A program made the position numbers and the translations under genes. Shown here piece after piece: positions 31,388 through 40,495 of a stretch of 64,000 nt of DNA. The notes below the pieces were generated by a model. That model was not told the origin of the DNA. It saw only the letters and a list, made by a program, of their open reading frames with translations, and ran no database searches. Location of the stretch: the NCBI RefSeq assembly GCF_003034915.1, contig NZ_PZJX01000040.1:1-64000 (forward strand). The letters are read 5' to 3'. How positions within the stretch are numbered: the stretch's first letter is position 1; every line of letters starts with the position of its first letter. This DNA is from Mesorhizobium helmanticense (GTDB lineage: Bacteria > Pseudomonadota > Alphaproteobacteria > Rhizobiales > Rhizobiaceae).

Positions 31388-32418
31388 GGAGCCAGCGGCA
31401 ACAAGGCTGCCGCGCTTCGCGGCTCGATTGCTGTGCTCGCACGCACGACGAGTTCACCGGGCAGAGCGTGCAAGCGGGTCGGACCGGGCTCTGCAACTGT
31501 CAGAAGCTCGACGGTCTTGTCCACGATCTTTTCGATCGGTTGGCGATAGGTTGTTAGAGAATAGCCCGGCCAACCGGACATCGGAATGTCGTCGAAACCG
31601 ACGGCGGCGATTTCCCGCGCAACCCCTGCCTGCTTCATGGCATCGAGGCCGCCCAGCGCAAGTATGTCGGAGGCGAAGAAGATCGCGTCGGGCTTTTGGG
31701 GAATCAGTTCGAGGGCGCCGGCCCAACCGGCATCATAGCTGTAGATTTCCTGGGAGGTTGTGCCGGTAAGGCGCATGCCCAGTTCAGCCAGTCGCGAGGT
31801 GAATGCGCTATATCGCGTCATGCCGATTGCAGATTTCGTCAAGCCGGCGACATAACCGATGCGCCGGCGGCCAGTCTCGTAGAGATGGTCGACGAGGCAA
31901 CGCGCACCGGCAGTGTTGTCACAGCAAACCGTCATGATGTCGTCATGGCCGAGCCGGTTCAGAAGCAGAGCTCGGCGACCTTCGGTGGCCCAGGCCAGCG
32001 TCCGGTCATTCAGAACTGTGGCCGAGATGATGACAACGGCATCGACATTGTAGGTTCGTATTGCGACCAGTTGCTCTTCGATGTTCGCGCCAGGCGTTAT
32101 GTTGAACATCAGGGTCTGCAAACCGACGCGCTGGAGGCCTTGGGTGAGCTGTTCGAGCAACGCCGGATAAAACGGGTTAGACATGTCGGACACGACCAGG
32201 CCGACGATGTTCGTCCGCCTCGTGGTGAGCATGGAGGCGATGGCGTTCGGCTGGTACCCGATCTCGCGCGCACTCTGAAGAATCCTGTCGCGCAACGGCG
32301 CCGCGATGCTGCTGCCGGGGGTGAACGCACGCGATACGGCCGACTGGCTGACACCGATGAGAGCCGCCAGCTGGCGCGACGTGACCGGCTTGGATGCTTT
32401 TGGGTTTTGTTTTCTCAA
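31384..32418 (-). CDS. LacI-family transcriptional regulator
   Basis: I place the start at TTG 32418 (LRKQNPKASKPVTS) with GGGGAA upstream, giving 344 residues, normal for the family. The HTH is SRQLAALIGVSQSAVSRAFTPGS, the hinge IGYQPNAIASMLTTRRTNIVGLV, and the rest a sugar-binding-type domain (MSNPFYPALLEQLTQGL; AVGFDDIPMSGWPGYSLTT). It likely represses the divergent operon from 32843 and responds to a pathway intermediate. Confidence 0.92.
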   Translation of the reverse strand: MRKQNPKASKPVTSRQLAALIGVSQSAVSRAFTPGSSIAAPLRDRILQSAREIGYQPNAIASMLTTRRTNIVGLVVSDMSNPFYPALLEQLTQGLQRVGLQTLMFNITPGANIEEQLVAIRTYNVDAVVIISATVLNDRTLAWATEGRRALLLNRLGHDDIMTVCCDNTAGARCLVDHLYETGRRRIGYVAGLTKSAIGMTRYSAFTSRLAELGMRLTGTTSQEIYSYDAGWAGALELIPQKPDAIFFASDILALGGLDAMKQAGVAREIAAVGFDDIPMSGWPGYSLTTYRQPIEKIVDKTVELLTVAEPGPTRLHALPGELVVRASTAIEPRSAAALLPLAP

Positions 32419-32534
32419 CTTACCGATTCCCCGCGCGGCAGCGATATTCCAGTAGTTAGCCGATACGCATGGCGAAAACCAATTACAGAGACACAACGCC
32501 GTTCAAAGGCTCTTTGAATACGATTGCGAAAAAT

Positions 32535-32556
32535 TGCTACACTGGAATATGTAGCA
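32535..32556. promoter_or_regulatory. Inverted repeat, candidate operator
   Basis: TGCTACA, 8 bases, TGTAGCA: a perfect 7-bp inverted repeat in the divergent region between the LacI-type gene and the catabolic operon. It lacks the central CG usual for LacI-family operators, so it is only a candidate. Confidence 0.4.
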
Positions 32557-32842
32557 CGATCAAAATGGAACTCGCGGCTTGCAATGAATGACGACCTCCA
32601 ATGACGACGGCAGGTTGAGGGATCGCCAACTTCGACCAAAGACGATGCCCTATGCTGCGCTGCGATGCTGAAAACCGAAGTCATGCCCTTTGTCGGCTGC
32701 TGCAGCGGCGATGTCCTGCCCCCTCGGACAATCGCCACCATACCCACCCAAAAACTTTGCCCAATGGCTATTGAATACGGATGCAAATTCTGTTTGTCTA
32801 GTCTTTAGGTTGCTCTGCACGGAGCGGCATTGGGAGGATAGA

Positions 32843-33997
32843 ATGCCAAATGACGGTGCGGGCGCTGCTGCGCACGCAAGGCCGCTCTCGGCTGACCACA
32901 GGATAGCCTCTCTGGAGGCATTCCAGGTTTCATGGCGACCAAACGATCCGCCAGGCAGACGCACGGCGATCGTTCGGGTACGCACCGAAAGCGGTCTGAC
33001 AGGCTATGGCGAGGCCTCCCCGATGATGGGCGGCGAGCATAGCCTCCTGGTTGCTCGTGATTTCGCGGACAGTCTCGTGGGCGCCGACCCCTTCGACCAG
33101 GCGGTAATCCACGACAAGTTGCTCCATCGCTACATCAAGCTGGGACCGGAAGGGTCTGTTACCGGCGCGTTGGCGGCTCTGGATATCGCGCTCTGGGACA
33201 TCAAGGGAAAGGCGCTCGGGCTTCCGATCTACAAGCTGCTCGGTGGCGCATGGCGCACGAAGTTGCCCTTTTATGCATCTATCGGCGGCAACGCGAACCG
33301 CTCCGTCGACGAAGTCGTGCGCGTGGTCGAGCAGCGCTGGAAGGCCGAGAACCCGGCCGCCATCAAGATACGTTGGGACGGCGATCGGACGCGGCAGGAC
33401 CATGACATCCCGGGCGACATCGCGAAGGCCAGGGCCGTCAGAGCGCTCGTCGGCGATGACTTCCCCTTGGCGTTCGATGCGAACAATCAATATTCGGTCG
33501 GCGGGGCTATTCGAGTCGGGCGCGTCTTGGAAGAGCTGGGCTACATCTGGTTCGAAGAACCAGTCCAGCACTACGATGTGCGTGCCATGGGTGAGGTCGC
33601 GCAACGGCTCGACATCACCGTTTCCGCTTCGGAGCAAACTTATACGACGCAGGCGCTGGTCGACATGATCGAGGCCGGCGTGCGCATGGTCCAGCCTGAT
33701 ATCGTAAAGATGGGCGGCATCACCGGCCTCATGCAGTGCGCGGCGATCTGCTTTGCTCATGGCGTCGAACTCGTACCACACCAGACACAGCCCGGTCTTG
33801 GGCATGTGGCCAACCTGCACGTTCTGGCGACGCTGATGCACAATACGAAGCCCGCCGAGTTCGCGGACCCGGACGATCGGATGCATGTCGCATTCGAGAA
33901 CCCTCCGGTCCCGCGCGATGGCTCGTTCGAGATACCCGATGGTCCAGGGCTCGGTCTTCGGGTTCGCGACGGAGAGATAGACCGACGTCGGTCCTGA
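32843..33997 (+). CDS. Mandelate racemase / muconate lactonizing family enzyme (enolase superfamily) 1
   Basis: From ATG 32843 (GGGAGG before it) the product has 384 residues. Metal ligands are visible as Asp212 (FDANNQYS), Glu238 (WFEEP) and Glu264 (SASEQTY). The base candidates are Lys175-x-Arg177 (AIKIRWDG) and His313 (LVPHQTQPG). A Lys/His pair fits acid-sugar dehydratases of the mandelate racemase group. It is the first gene of the operon and probably dehydrates or racemises the imported acid. The substrate cannot be read from the sequence. Confidence 0.9.
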   Translation: MPNDGAGAAAHARPLSADHRIASLEAFQVSWRPNDPPGRRTAIVRVRTESGLTGYGEASPMMGGEHSLLVARDFADSLVGADPFDQAVIHDKLLHRYIKLGPEGSVTGALAALDIALWDIKGKALGLPIYKLLGGAWRTKLPFYASIGGNANRSVDEVVRVVEQRWKAENPAAIKIRWDGDRTRQDHDIPGDIAKARAVRALVGDDFPLAFDANNQYSVGGAIRVGRVLEELGYIWFEEPVQHYDVRAMGEVAQRLDITVSASEQTYTTQALVDMIEAGVRMVQPDIVKMGGITGLMQCAAICFAHGVELVPHQTQPGLGHVANLHVLATLMHNTKPAEFADPDDRMHVAFENPPVPRDGSFEIPDGPGLGLRVRDGEIDRRRS

Positions 33998-34070
33998 CGT
34001 GTTTGGCGTCCGTCGCTGCAGAATTTACGGGCGGAAAGAACCGCGCATCCATGACCAGGGAGGAAATGGA

Positions 34071-35657
34071 ATGATTACCAGGCGAGCACTTATTGGAACT
34101 GCCATCGCTACATCGGCGATGGGGCTCTATATGCCTCGGCTTCGAGCCGCGGCTGCCGATACGTTGCGTTTTGCCAGCTCCGCCGGCGGCCCTCGCAAGA
34201 CCGACCCGAACCAGACCACGCAAGGGTCGGACAACTGGGCCGTAATCCAGATGTTCGAATATCTTGTGATGCCTCCCGACGGCACATTTGGCGTGAAGCC
34301 CGAAGACTTCCAGCCGTGGCTGGCGGAAAGCTGGACCACGTCGGATGATTCGAAGACATGGGTCTTCAAGCTGAGACAGGGCGTCCAGTTCCATAAGGGA
34401 TACGGAGAGATGACCGCGGACGACGTCGCCAGGTCGTTCCTGCGAGCGCGCGACGAAGGCGTCTCGACGTCCAATTACACCAATCTGACCGACGTGAGCG
34501 CCAGCAGCAAATACGAGGTGACGATCAAGCTGAAGAACCCGGACCCGATGTTCCTTAGCTCAACCGTCGCGACACGGAACGTGATGGTGGTCTCGAAGAA
34601 AGCGGAAGCAGAACTGGGCGAAAAGTTTGCGACCGAGCCGATCGGTACCGGACCCTACCAGATCGATCGTTTCGACAGCGAACGCGGCATGTTCTTGAGC
34701 CGCCATGAGGGCTATTGGGGCGAACCGGCGATCATCCCGAAAGTCGAATGCCTTTATATCGCCGACACGACAGCGCGGACACTGGCATTGATGTCGGGCG
34801 ACGTCGACATGATAGAAGGCGTCCGCCAACCCGGCTGGGTGCCACAAATCCAGGCGCAGAAGCCGGACCTGATCTTCGACATGACGGCGCCAGGTTCCTT
34901 CAACACACTGTTCTTCAACCTGTCGAAGGAGCCGTTGCAGAACATCCAGCTGCGCAAGGCGATCATGCACGGCATCAACAAGCAGGAAATCGTCGACGCC
35001 CTGACGCCGATGTCGAACATGTCCTACACCCTAAATCCACCGAACTACCCGACGGGCTTCAAGCTCGAGGATCTTCCAGAGGATCTGCGCTACGAATACA
35101 ATCCCGACGAGGCCAAGAAGCTTCTCGCGGATGCAGGATTCGCCGGAGGGCTGACGATCCCCGTGAATACCTCGCAGCGCGAGGATTACAGCACGCAGCA
35201 TCTGATCATCCAGGAGCAATTGTCACAGATCGGGATCAAGATCGATCTGAAGATTTTGGATCATTCGGCCTATCACGCCACCAATCGCCAGAACCTCAAT
35301 ACGCTGAACATCAACTCGTCGTCGCTGCCTCCCGTCCCGTTATACGTCTTCAATCAGTACGCACCCTCCTCAGCCAATATGACGGAAGACGGCAAGGGCG
35401 GCGCCAATTACTCCCACTACGGCGTGCTTATGCCTGGTGTCGACGATCTGCTCGATCAGATGCTCCAGACAACGACATTTGACGACTATGTCGCCAAAGG
35501 CCGCGAGGTTGAGCTCAAGATCCAACGTGACCTGCCGATGGCCGGTTTGCCCACACTGTCCTATCTGGTCGTTCGCAGTCCCCGCATCGACATCGGCTTC
35601 CCGATAAAGAGCGGCTACGCCTATTGGCGCTTCTGCAAGGCGAAGATCGTAGCCTGA
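34071..35657 (+). CDS. ABC transporter substrate-binding protein (family 5, peptide/opine type)
   Basis: The 528-residue product starts at ATG 34071 after GGGAGG. It has a twin-Arg-like signal (MITRRALIGTAIATSAMG... AAAA). Characteristic blocks are LAESWTTSDDSKTWVFKLRQGVQFH, TADDVARSFLRARD, GTGPYQIDRF, LRKAIMHGINKQEIVD and YNPDEAKKLLADAGF. The family binds peptides, opines, nickel or oligosaccharides in the periplasm. With the four genes after it, it forms a complete importer; its ligand is unknown. Confidence 0.93.
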   Translation: MITRRALIGTAIATSAMGLYMPRLRAAAADTLRFASSAGGPRKTDPNQTTQGSDNWAVIQMFEYLVMPPDGTFGVKPEDFQPWLAESWTTSDDSKTWVFKLRQGVQFHKGYGEMTADDVARSFLRARDEGVSTSNYTNLTDVSASSKYEVTIKLKNPDPMFLSSTVATRNVMVVSKKAEAELGEKFATEPIGTGPYQIDRFDSERGMFLSRHEGYWGEPAIIPKVECLYIADTTARTLALMSGDVDMIEGVRQPGWVPQIQAQKPDLIFDMTAPGSFNTLFFNLSKEPLQNIQLRKAIMHGINKQEIVDALTPMSNMSYTLNPPNYPTGFKLEDLPEDLRYEYNPDEAKKLLADAGFAGGLTIPVNTSQREDYSTQHLIIQEQLSQIGIKIDLKILDHSAYHATNRQNLNTLNINSSSLPPVPLYVFNQYAPSSANMTEDGKGGANYSHYGVLMPGVDDLLDQMLQTTTFDDYVAKGREVELKIQRDLPMAGLPTLSYLVVRSPRIDIGFPIKSGYAYWRFCKAKIVA

Positions 35658-35666
35658 GGCCGGCGC

Positions 35667-36605
35667 ATGGCGAGATATCTCTTCTTCCGACTTCTGGACA
35701 TGGTGCCGACCGTGTTTCTGGTGCTGACAATGGTGTTCATCGCCATGCGCATTTTGCCAGGCGACCCTGCGCTTGTGGCGCTGGGTCCGAATGCCGACGG
35801 AGGGCAACTGGAAGCATTTCGCGAAAAAATGGGCCTCAATGAACCGCTGGGGCTCCAATATGTGACATTCCTCGGTAACGCTGTCCGCTTCGATTTCGGC
35901 CATTCCCTCATGTCGGACGTGCCGATCGGCACCTTGATCGCCAACAACCTTCCCCACACGATCTACCTAACAATTGCATCGGTGGTGCTGGGTCTCGTGA
36001 TGGGCATTCCGTTCGGTGTTTACGCGGCCACGCAGCGCAACAAGCTGCCCGACAGCGCCCTGCGCATCTATTCGTTGATCGGCTATGCGATCCCGGATTT
36101 CTATCTGGCCGCCGTGCTGCTGATCGTCTTCTCACTAAATCTGGGCTGGTTTCCCATCAATGGCGAAGGCAGCGGATTCTGGGACGGACTGCACCACATC
36201 TTCCTGCCGGCCTTGACCCTGGCCATGTTGAAATCCGCATTCCTCGGGCGACTGACACGCACGTCGTTGCTGGAGGTGCTCGGCCGTGACTACGTCCGCA
36301 CCGCCCGCGCGAAGGGCGCGCGCGAAAGCAGGGTCATCTACCGCCACGCGCTGCGCAATGCGATGCTGCCGCTCTCGACAGGCATCGGCATTTCGATTCT
36401 TGCAACCCTGTCGGGATCGGTCGCCATCGAACTGGTGTTCAACCGCCCCGGTATTGGCCGGCTGCTGATCAACGCCATTCAGGAACGCGACTATCCGGTC
36501 ATCCAGGCCGGGGTGATGATGTTCGCCTTCTTCGTAATCCTGGTCAATCTCGCGATGGACATCGTTTACCTGATCGCGGATCCTCGCATCCGGATGAAGT
36601 CATGA
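35667..36605 (+). CDS. ABC transporter permease, DppB-like
   Basis: The 312-residue product has six membrane segments and the DppB signatures: an N-terminal helix (LLDMVPTVFLVLTMVFIAMRILPGDP), LGLQYVTFLGNAVRFDFGHS, and the EAA loop DYVRTARAKGARESRVIYRHALRNAMLP for contact with the ATPase. It begins nine bases after the binding-protein gene and overlaps the next permease by ATGA. Confidence 0.94.
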   Translation: MARYLFFRLLDMVPTVFLVLTMVFIAMRILPGDPALVALGPNADGGQLEAFREKMGLNEPLGLQYVTFLGNAVRFDFGHSLMSDVPIGTLIANNLPHTIYLTIASVVLGLVMGIPFGVYAATQRNKLPDSALRIYSLIGYAIPDFYLAAVLLIVFSLNLGWFPINGEGSGFWDGLHHIFLPALTLAMLKSAFLGRLTRTSLLEVLGRDYVRTARAKGARESRVIYRHALRNAMLPLSTGIGISILATLSGSVAIELVFNRPGIGRLLINAIQERDYPVIQAGVMMFAFFVILVNLAMDIVYLIADPRIRMKS

Positions 36606-37510
36606 CCGACGCCAGGCTGAGCGACTTCCCCGTCGACGATCTCATCTCCCGCGAGGCGCTGGCCGACGAGCGCGGCCTCGGCGATGTCGTCCGGCAGGTT
36701 ATCTTCGGCAGAATCTCGACCCAGGTCGCCTTCTTTGTCGTGGTCGTGTTTATTGTGGTGGCGATCCTCGCGCCGTGGATCGCGCCATACGATCCGGTGA
36801 GACAATCGATCCTCCAGATCAACAAGCATCCGTCATGGGATCACTGGTTGGGTACCGATCAGTTCGGTCGAGACGTACTGAGCCGGATGATCCACGGATC
36901 GCGCAATTCGCTGATCTTCGGATTGCTCTCGCCGGTATTTGCAGCCTTCTTCGGCACCATATTGGGCGTGTCGGCGGGCTATTTTGGTGGCATCGTGGAC
37001 CGCTTGATCAGCCGCATTGTCGACATGCTCATGGCATTCCCGGAACTGTTGCTCGCAATCCTTATCGCCGCCGCGCTGGGTGGCAGCTTTTGGAACATCG
37101 TTGTCGTGCTGACCGTAGCCTTTACCCCTGGCTTCGCCCGCGTCGCGCGGGCCTCCACGCTCGCCGTCAAGCAGGAGCCTTATATAGAGGCCGCCGTAGC
37201 CGCCGGCGTTTCGACGCCCCTCATCATCTTCCGCCACATCGTGCCGAATATTGCCGCGCCGATCGTGGTGCTGATGACGCTGTGGTCGGCGAGTTCGATC
37301 CGGATCGAAGCCACGCTTTCCTTTCTCGGCATCGGCACCCAGCCGCCCAACCCATCGTGGGGCAATATCATCCGTGACGGCCTCTCCAACATGTTCGCGA
37401 CCCAATGGCCGATCGTTGCGGGCGGCTTGGCGATTACGATCGTCGTGCTGGCGATCAGCATTCTTGGCGACTCGGTGCGCGATGTTCTGGACCCGGAGAC
37501 TGCCCGGTGA
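36602..37510 (+). CDS. ABC transporter permease, DppC-like
   Basis: The 302-residue product is the second permease: a cytoplasmic N-terminus, then HWLGTDQFGRDVLSRMIHGSRNSL, GTILGVSAGYFGG and the EAA loop FTPGFARVARASTLAVKQEPYIEAAVAAG. ILGDSVRDVLDPE near the end is typical of DppC. It overlaps both neighbours by ATGA or GTGA, showing a tightly coupled operon. Confidence 0.94.
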   Translation: MTDARLSDFPVDDLISREALADERGLGDVVRQVIFGRISTQVAFFVVVVFIVVAILAPWIAPYDPVRQSILQINKHPSWDHWLGTDQFGRDVLSRMIHGSRNSLIFGLLSPVFAAFFGTILGVSAGYFGGIVDRLISRIVDMLMAFPELLLAILIAAALGGSFWNIVVVLTVAFTPGFARVARASTLAVKQEPYIEAAVAAGVSTPLIIFRHIVPNIAAPIVVLMTLWSASSIRIEATLSFLGIGTQPPNPSWGNIIRDGLSNMFATQWPIVAGGLAITIVVLAISILGDSVRDVLDPETAR

Positions 37511-38481
37511 GCGAAGCGCTTCTCGATATCAAGGACCTCACGATCGAGTTCGGCTCCGGAAGCCAGCCTTTGCGCGTGGTGGACAACATTTCATTTGCGG
37601 TAAGTTTGGGCGAGACGGTGGGGATAGTCGGCGAAAGCGGCTCGGGTAAGTCGATGACCGCGCTTTCTGTGCTCAGGCTCGTCCCGGAAGCGGCGCGAGT
37701 TTCCGGACAGATCATATTCGAGGGCCGCGATCTCTTGAAACTGCCGAAACGCGAGATGCCGGCGATCCGCGGCAAAGAGATCGGCATGATCTTCCAGGAG
37801 CCGATGTCGTCGCTCAATCCGCTGATGACCATTGGGGACCAGATCGACGAGGCCATCCGGCTGCACGAGGACATACCCGCCCCAGAGCGCCGCAAGCGGG
37901 TTCTCGCACTACTGCGGCTTGTCGGCATGCCGGATCCGGAGAACCGTCTGAGCGCCTATCCGGACCAATTTTCTGGCGGCATGCGTCAGCGGGTGATGGC
38001 CGCCATCGCAATGGCCTGCAACCCGAAGCTGCTGATCGCGGACGAACCGACCACCGCACTGGACGTTACGATCCAGGCGCAAGTGCTGGCGATGATGCTG
38101 GACATCCGCGCGCGTTTCAATTCGTCCATTCTTCTGATCACCCACGATCTGGGCGTTGTGGCTGAGATCTGCGAGCGCGTCGTTGTGATGTATGCCGGGC
38201 GCATCCTGGAAGACGCGGATGCGCGCTCGCTATTTTCCAACGCACGTCATCCCTACACCCAGGGTCTGCTCAGGTCCGTGCCGACCCTGAACGATACCCG
38301 AAAGCGCCTCTATCAAATCCCGGGTTCCGTGCCGCCAGCAGGTACCATCAAAGCCGGTTGCCCCTTTCGGCCGCGCTGTTCGGTGCGCATGGAGCGCTGC
38401 GCCGTCGAGATGCCACCCCTGCGCACATATGACCCTGGCCACCGGGTGGCCTGTTGGGCGACCGCCGAGGCGGCCGCATGA
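37507..38481 (+). CDS. ABC transporter ATP-binding protein, DppD-like
   Basis: The start is GTG 37507, overlapping the permease stop (GTGA). The 324-residue product has Walker A GESGSGKS, the Q-loop region IFQEPMSSLNPLM, signature FSGGMRQRV, Walker B LLIADEPTTALD, His switch THD and the C-terminal oligopeptide/dipeptide domain with a Cys cluster (KAGCPFRPRC). It energises import with its partner encoded next. Confidence 0.95.
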   Translation: MSEALLDIKDLTIEFGSGSQPLRVVDNISFAVSLGETVGIVGESGSGKSMTALSVLRLVPEAARVSGQIIFEGRDLLKLPKREMPAIRGKEIGMIFQEPMSSLNPLMTIGDQIDEAIRLHEDIPAPERRKRVLALLRLVGMPDPENRLSAYPDQFSGGMRQRVMAAIAMACNPKLLIADEPTTALDVTIQAQVLAMMLDIRARFNSSILLITHDLGVVAEICERVVVMYAGRILEDADARSLFSNARHPYTQGLLRSVPTLNDTRKRLYQIPGSVPPAGTIKAGCPFRPRCSVRMERCAVEMPPLRTYDPGHRVACWATAEAAA

Positions 38482-39479
38482 GCGTGTTGATCGATATCCA
38501 GGGCCTTGGCAAAACCTTTTCGGACCCGTCGCTCCGGCTGGGTCCAAGACGCCCACCTGTTCGGGCGGTGGACCAAGTCAGCTTTCAGATCCTGCGCGGC
38601 GAAGCGCTGGCGATCGTAGGCGAATCCGGCTGTGGAAAATCCACGCTTGGCCGGCTGCTGCTCCAATTGATCGAGCCGTCGGAAGGCAAAGTCATATTCG
38701 AAGGCAAGGATCTGAACAAAACGACGAAAGCCGAAATGCGGCAGTTGCGCCGAAAGATGCAGATGGTTTTCCAGGACCCGTTCGGTTCGCTCTCACCGCG
38801 CCGCAAGGTCGTCGACATTATCGCCGAGCCGATGGACAGCTTCGGCATGACCAAGTCGCGCAAGGAAAGACGCGAAAAAGTTGCCGAGTTGCTGACGCTG
38901 GTGGGCCTTCCTTCGAGCTATATGGATCGCAAGCCTCGGCAGTTCTCAGGCGGCCAGCGGCAGAGGATCGGCATTGCAAGAGCGATCTCGGTCGATCCGA
39001 TGTTCATCGTCGCCGACGAGCCTGTTTCCGCGCTCGACGTGTCCATCCAGGCGCAGATCATAAACTTGATGCAGGACCTGCAAGAGAAGAAGGGCTTCTC
39101 CTTTCTGTTCATCGCGCACGATCTCGCGGTTGTTCGCCATATCGCCGATCGTGTCGCGGTGATGTATCTCGGGCGCATCGTCGAGATGGGAACGAAGGAG
39201 CAGATTTATGCGGCTCCGCACCACCCTTATACCGAGGCGCTACTTTCCGCCGCGCCGCAGCCGGATCCCACCGCCACCCGCGATCGGATCATCTTGAAGG
39301 GTGATGTCCCCAGCCCCTCGAACGTGCCTTCCGGCTGCGCGTTCCGCACTCGTTGTCCGCTCGCCGCCGATATCTGCCGGGATGAGCGGCCGTCGCTTCG
39401 GGAAATCGAACCGCACCGCACCGTGGCCTGCCATTTCGCCGCCCCCCGCCCCATCTCGCACAGGAGGGCGATGGCATGA
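38478..39479 (+). CDS. ABC transporter ATP-binding protein, DppF-like
   Basis: The start ATG 38478 overlaps the previous stop (ATGA). The 333-residue product has Walker A GESGCGKST, VFQDPFGSLSPR, signature FSGGQRQRIGIARA, Walker B FIVADEPVSALD and the C-terminal SGCAFRTRCP element. It forms a heterodimer with the DppD-like ATPase. Confidence 0.95.
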   Translation: MSVLIDIQGLGKTFSDPSLRLGPRRPPVRAVDQVSFQILRGEALAIVGESGCGKSTLGRLLLQLIEPSEGKVIFEGKDLNKTTKAEMRQLRRKMQMVFQDPFGSLSPRRKVVDIIAEPMDSFGMTKSRKERREKVAELLTLVGLPSSYMDRKPRQFSGGQRQRIGIARAISVDPMFIVADEPVSALDVSIQAQIINLMQDLQEKKGFSFLFIAHDLAVVRHIADRVAVMYLGRIVEMGTKEQIYAAPHHPYTEALLSAAPQPDPTATRDRIILKGDVPSPSNVPSGCAFRTRCPLAADICRDERPSLREIEPHRTVACHFAAPRPISHRRAMA

Positions 39480-40495
39480 GAGGAGCGTTGGAGGATCTTG
39501 TCGTTCTTGACCGGTCAGGGACGATCGCAGGCCAATTCTGCGGCAAGCTGCTGGCGGACTACGGCGCAGACGTCTGGCTGGAGATCCCGGAGGCTGAACC
39601 CGACATCGCGTCGGGCGGCAGCGGACAGACGCGGACGCCGCTCGACCTGCATCTCAATCTCGGCAAGCGGCGCGGCCTGCCGGCAGCGACGCCGGATGTC
39701 GTGCTTTGTGCGCCGGACGAAAATCCGCAGGCAACCCGAACCGAGTTTCCCGTCGCGGTCGTGGTCCGCATTACGGGGTTCGGGGACGACGGTCCCAAGG
39801 CGGGCTGGCGCGCCCCAGAAATCGTGCTCCAGGCCTCGTCGGGCATGATGATCTCAAACGGAATCCGAGGTCGAGAACCACTCTACGGAACCGGCAACAG
39901 AGCATCTTATGCGGCTGGCCAGGCGGCTTACGTCCAGATCCTTGCGTCCCTGCGAGTTCGAGCAAAGATCAAGCAAGGCGACATCATCAGAATTGACGCT
40001 GCCGAAACAGCTGCCGCCATGTGTTTCCCTTACGTGCTGCAGGCGATCTATAACGGGACCGATCGTCGGCGAGGCGATCAGGACATTCCAGCGGGTGAGG
40101 TTTTGTGCCGCGGCTCCTGGGTCTGCCTCTGGGTCTATTCCAACCGCTTCGCGGCGTTATGCAAATTCCTGCGGCTTGAGACATGCCTGACCGACGCACG
40201 CTTTGCCGACGCGCAGCAGCGTTCAAGGAACTGGCCAGCCTTCTTTGCTCTTGTGCAGGAAGAGGTGCACGATCGCGATCCTGATGATTTCGTCGCGGAG
40301 CTGCAGGCGATGAACATCATCGCCGCCCGTGCCTATCGAATCTCGGAATTGCGCGGCAGCCGTCACCTCCAAAATCGCGGCTTCTGGCGTCGATTGAAGA
40401 TCGAAGGCGACGAGTTCGTAGTACCCGCGCCGCCATTTCGAATGAGCCTGACACCAGCAATCCAGGTAGGCGGGAACGCGGATGCTACCGCTTGA
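39476..40495 (+). CDS. Family III (CaiB/BaiF) CoA-transferase, short form
   Basis: The 339-residue product overlaps the ATPase gene by ATGA. It has the N-terminal LDRSGTIAGQFCGKLLADYGADV fold and the KQGDIIRIDAAETAA block; by eye the position of the catalytic Asp of formyl-CoA transferase is Glu177. The segment between about residues 50 and 95 is shorter than in ordinary members. It overlaps a second CoA-transferase gene by 14 bases, so a heteromeric enzyme (as in BbsEF) is plausible. Substrate unknown. Confidence 0.82.
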   Translation: MRGALEDLVVLDRSGTIAGQFCGKLLADYGADVWLEIPEAEPDIASGGSGQTRTPLDLHLNLGKRRGLPAATPDVVLCAPDENPQATRTEFPVAVVVRITGFGDDGPKAGWRAPEIVLQASSGMMISNGIRGREPLYGTGNRASYAAGQAAYVQILASLRVRAKIKQGDIIRIDAAETAAAMCFPYVLQAIYNGTDRRRGDQDIPAGEVLCRGSWVCLWVYSNRFAALCKFLRLETCLTDARFADAQQRSRNWPAFFALVQEEVHDRDPDDFVAELQAMNIIAARAYRISELRGSRHLQNRGFWRRLKIEGDEFVVPAPPFRMSLTPAIQVGGNADATA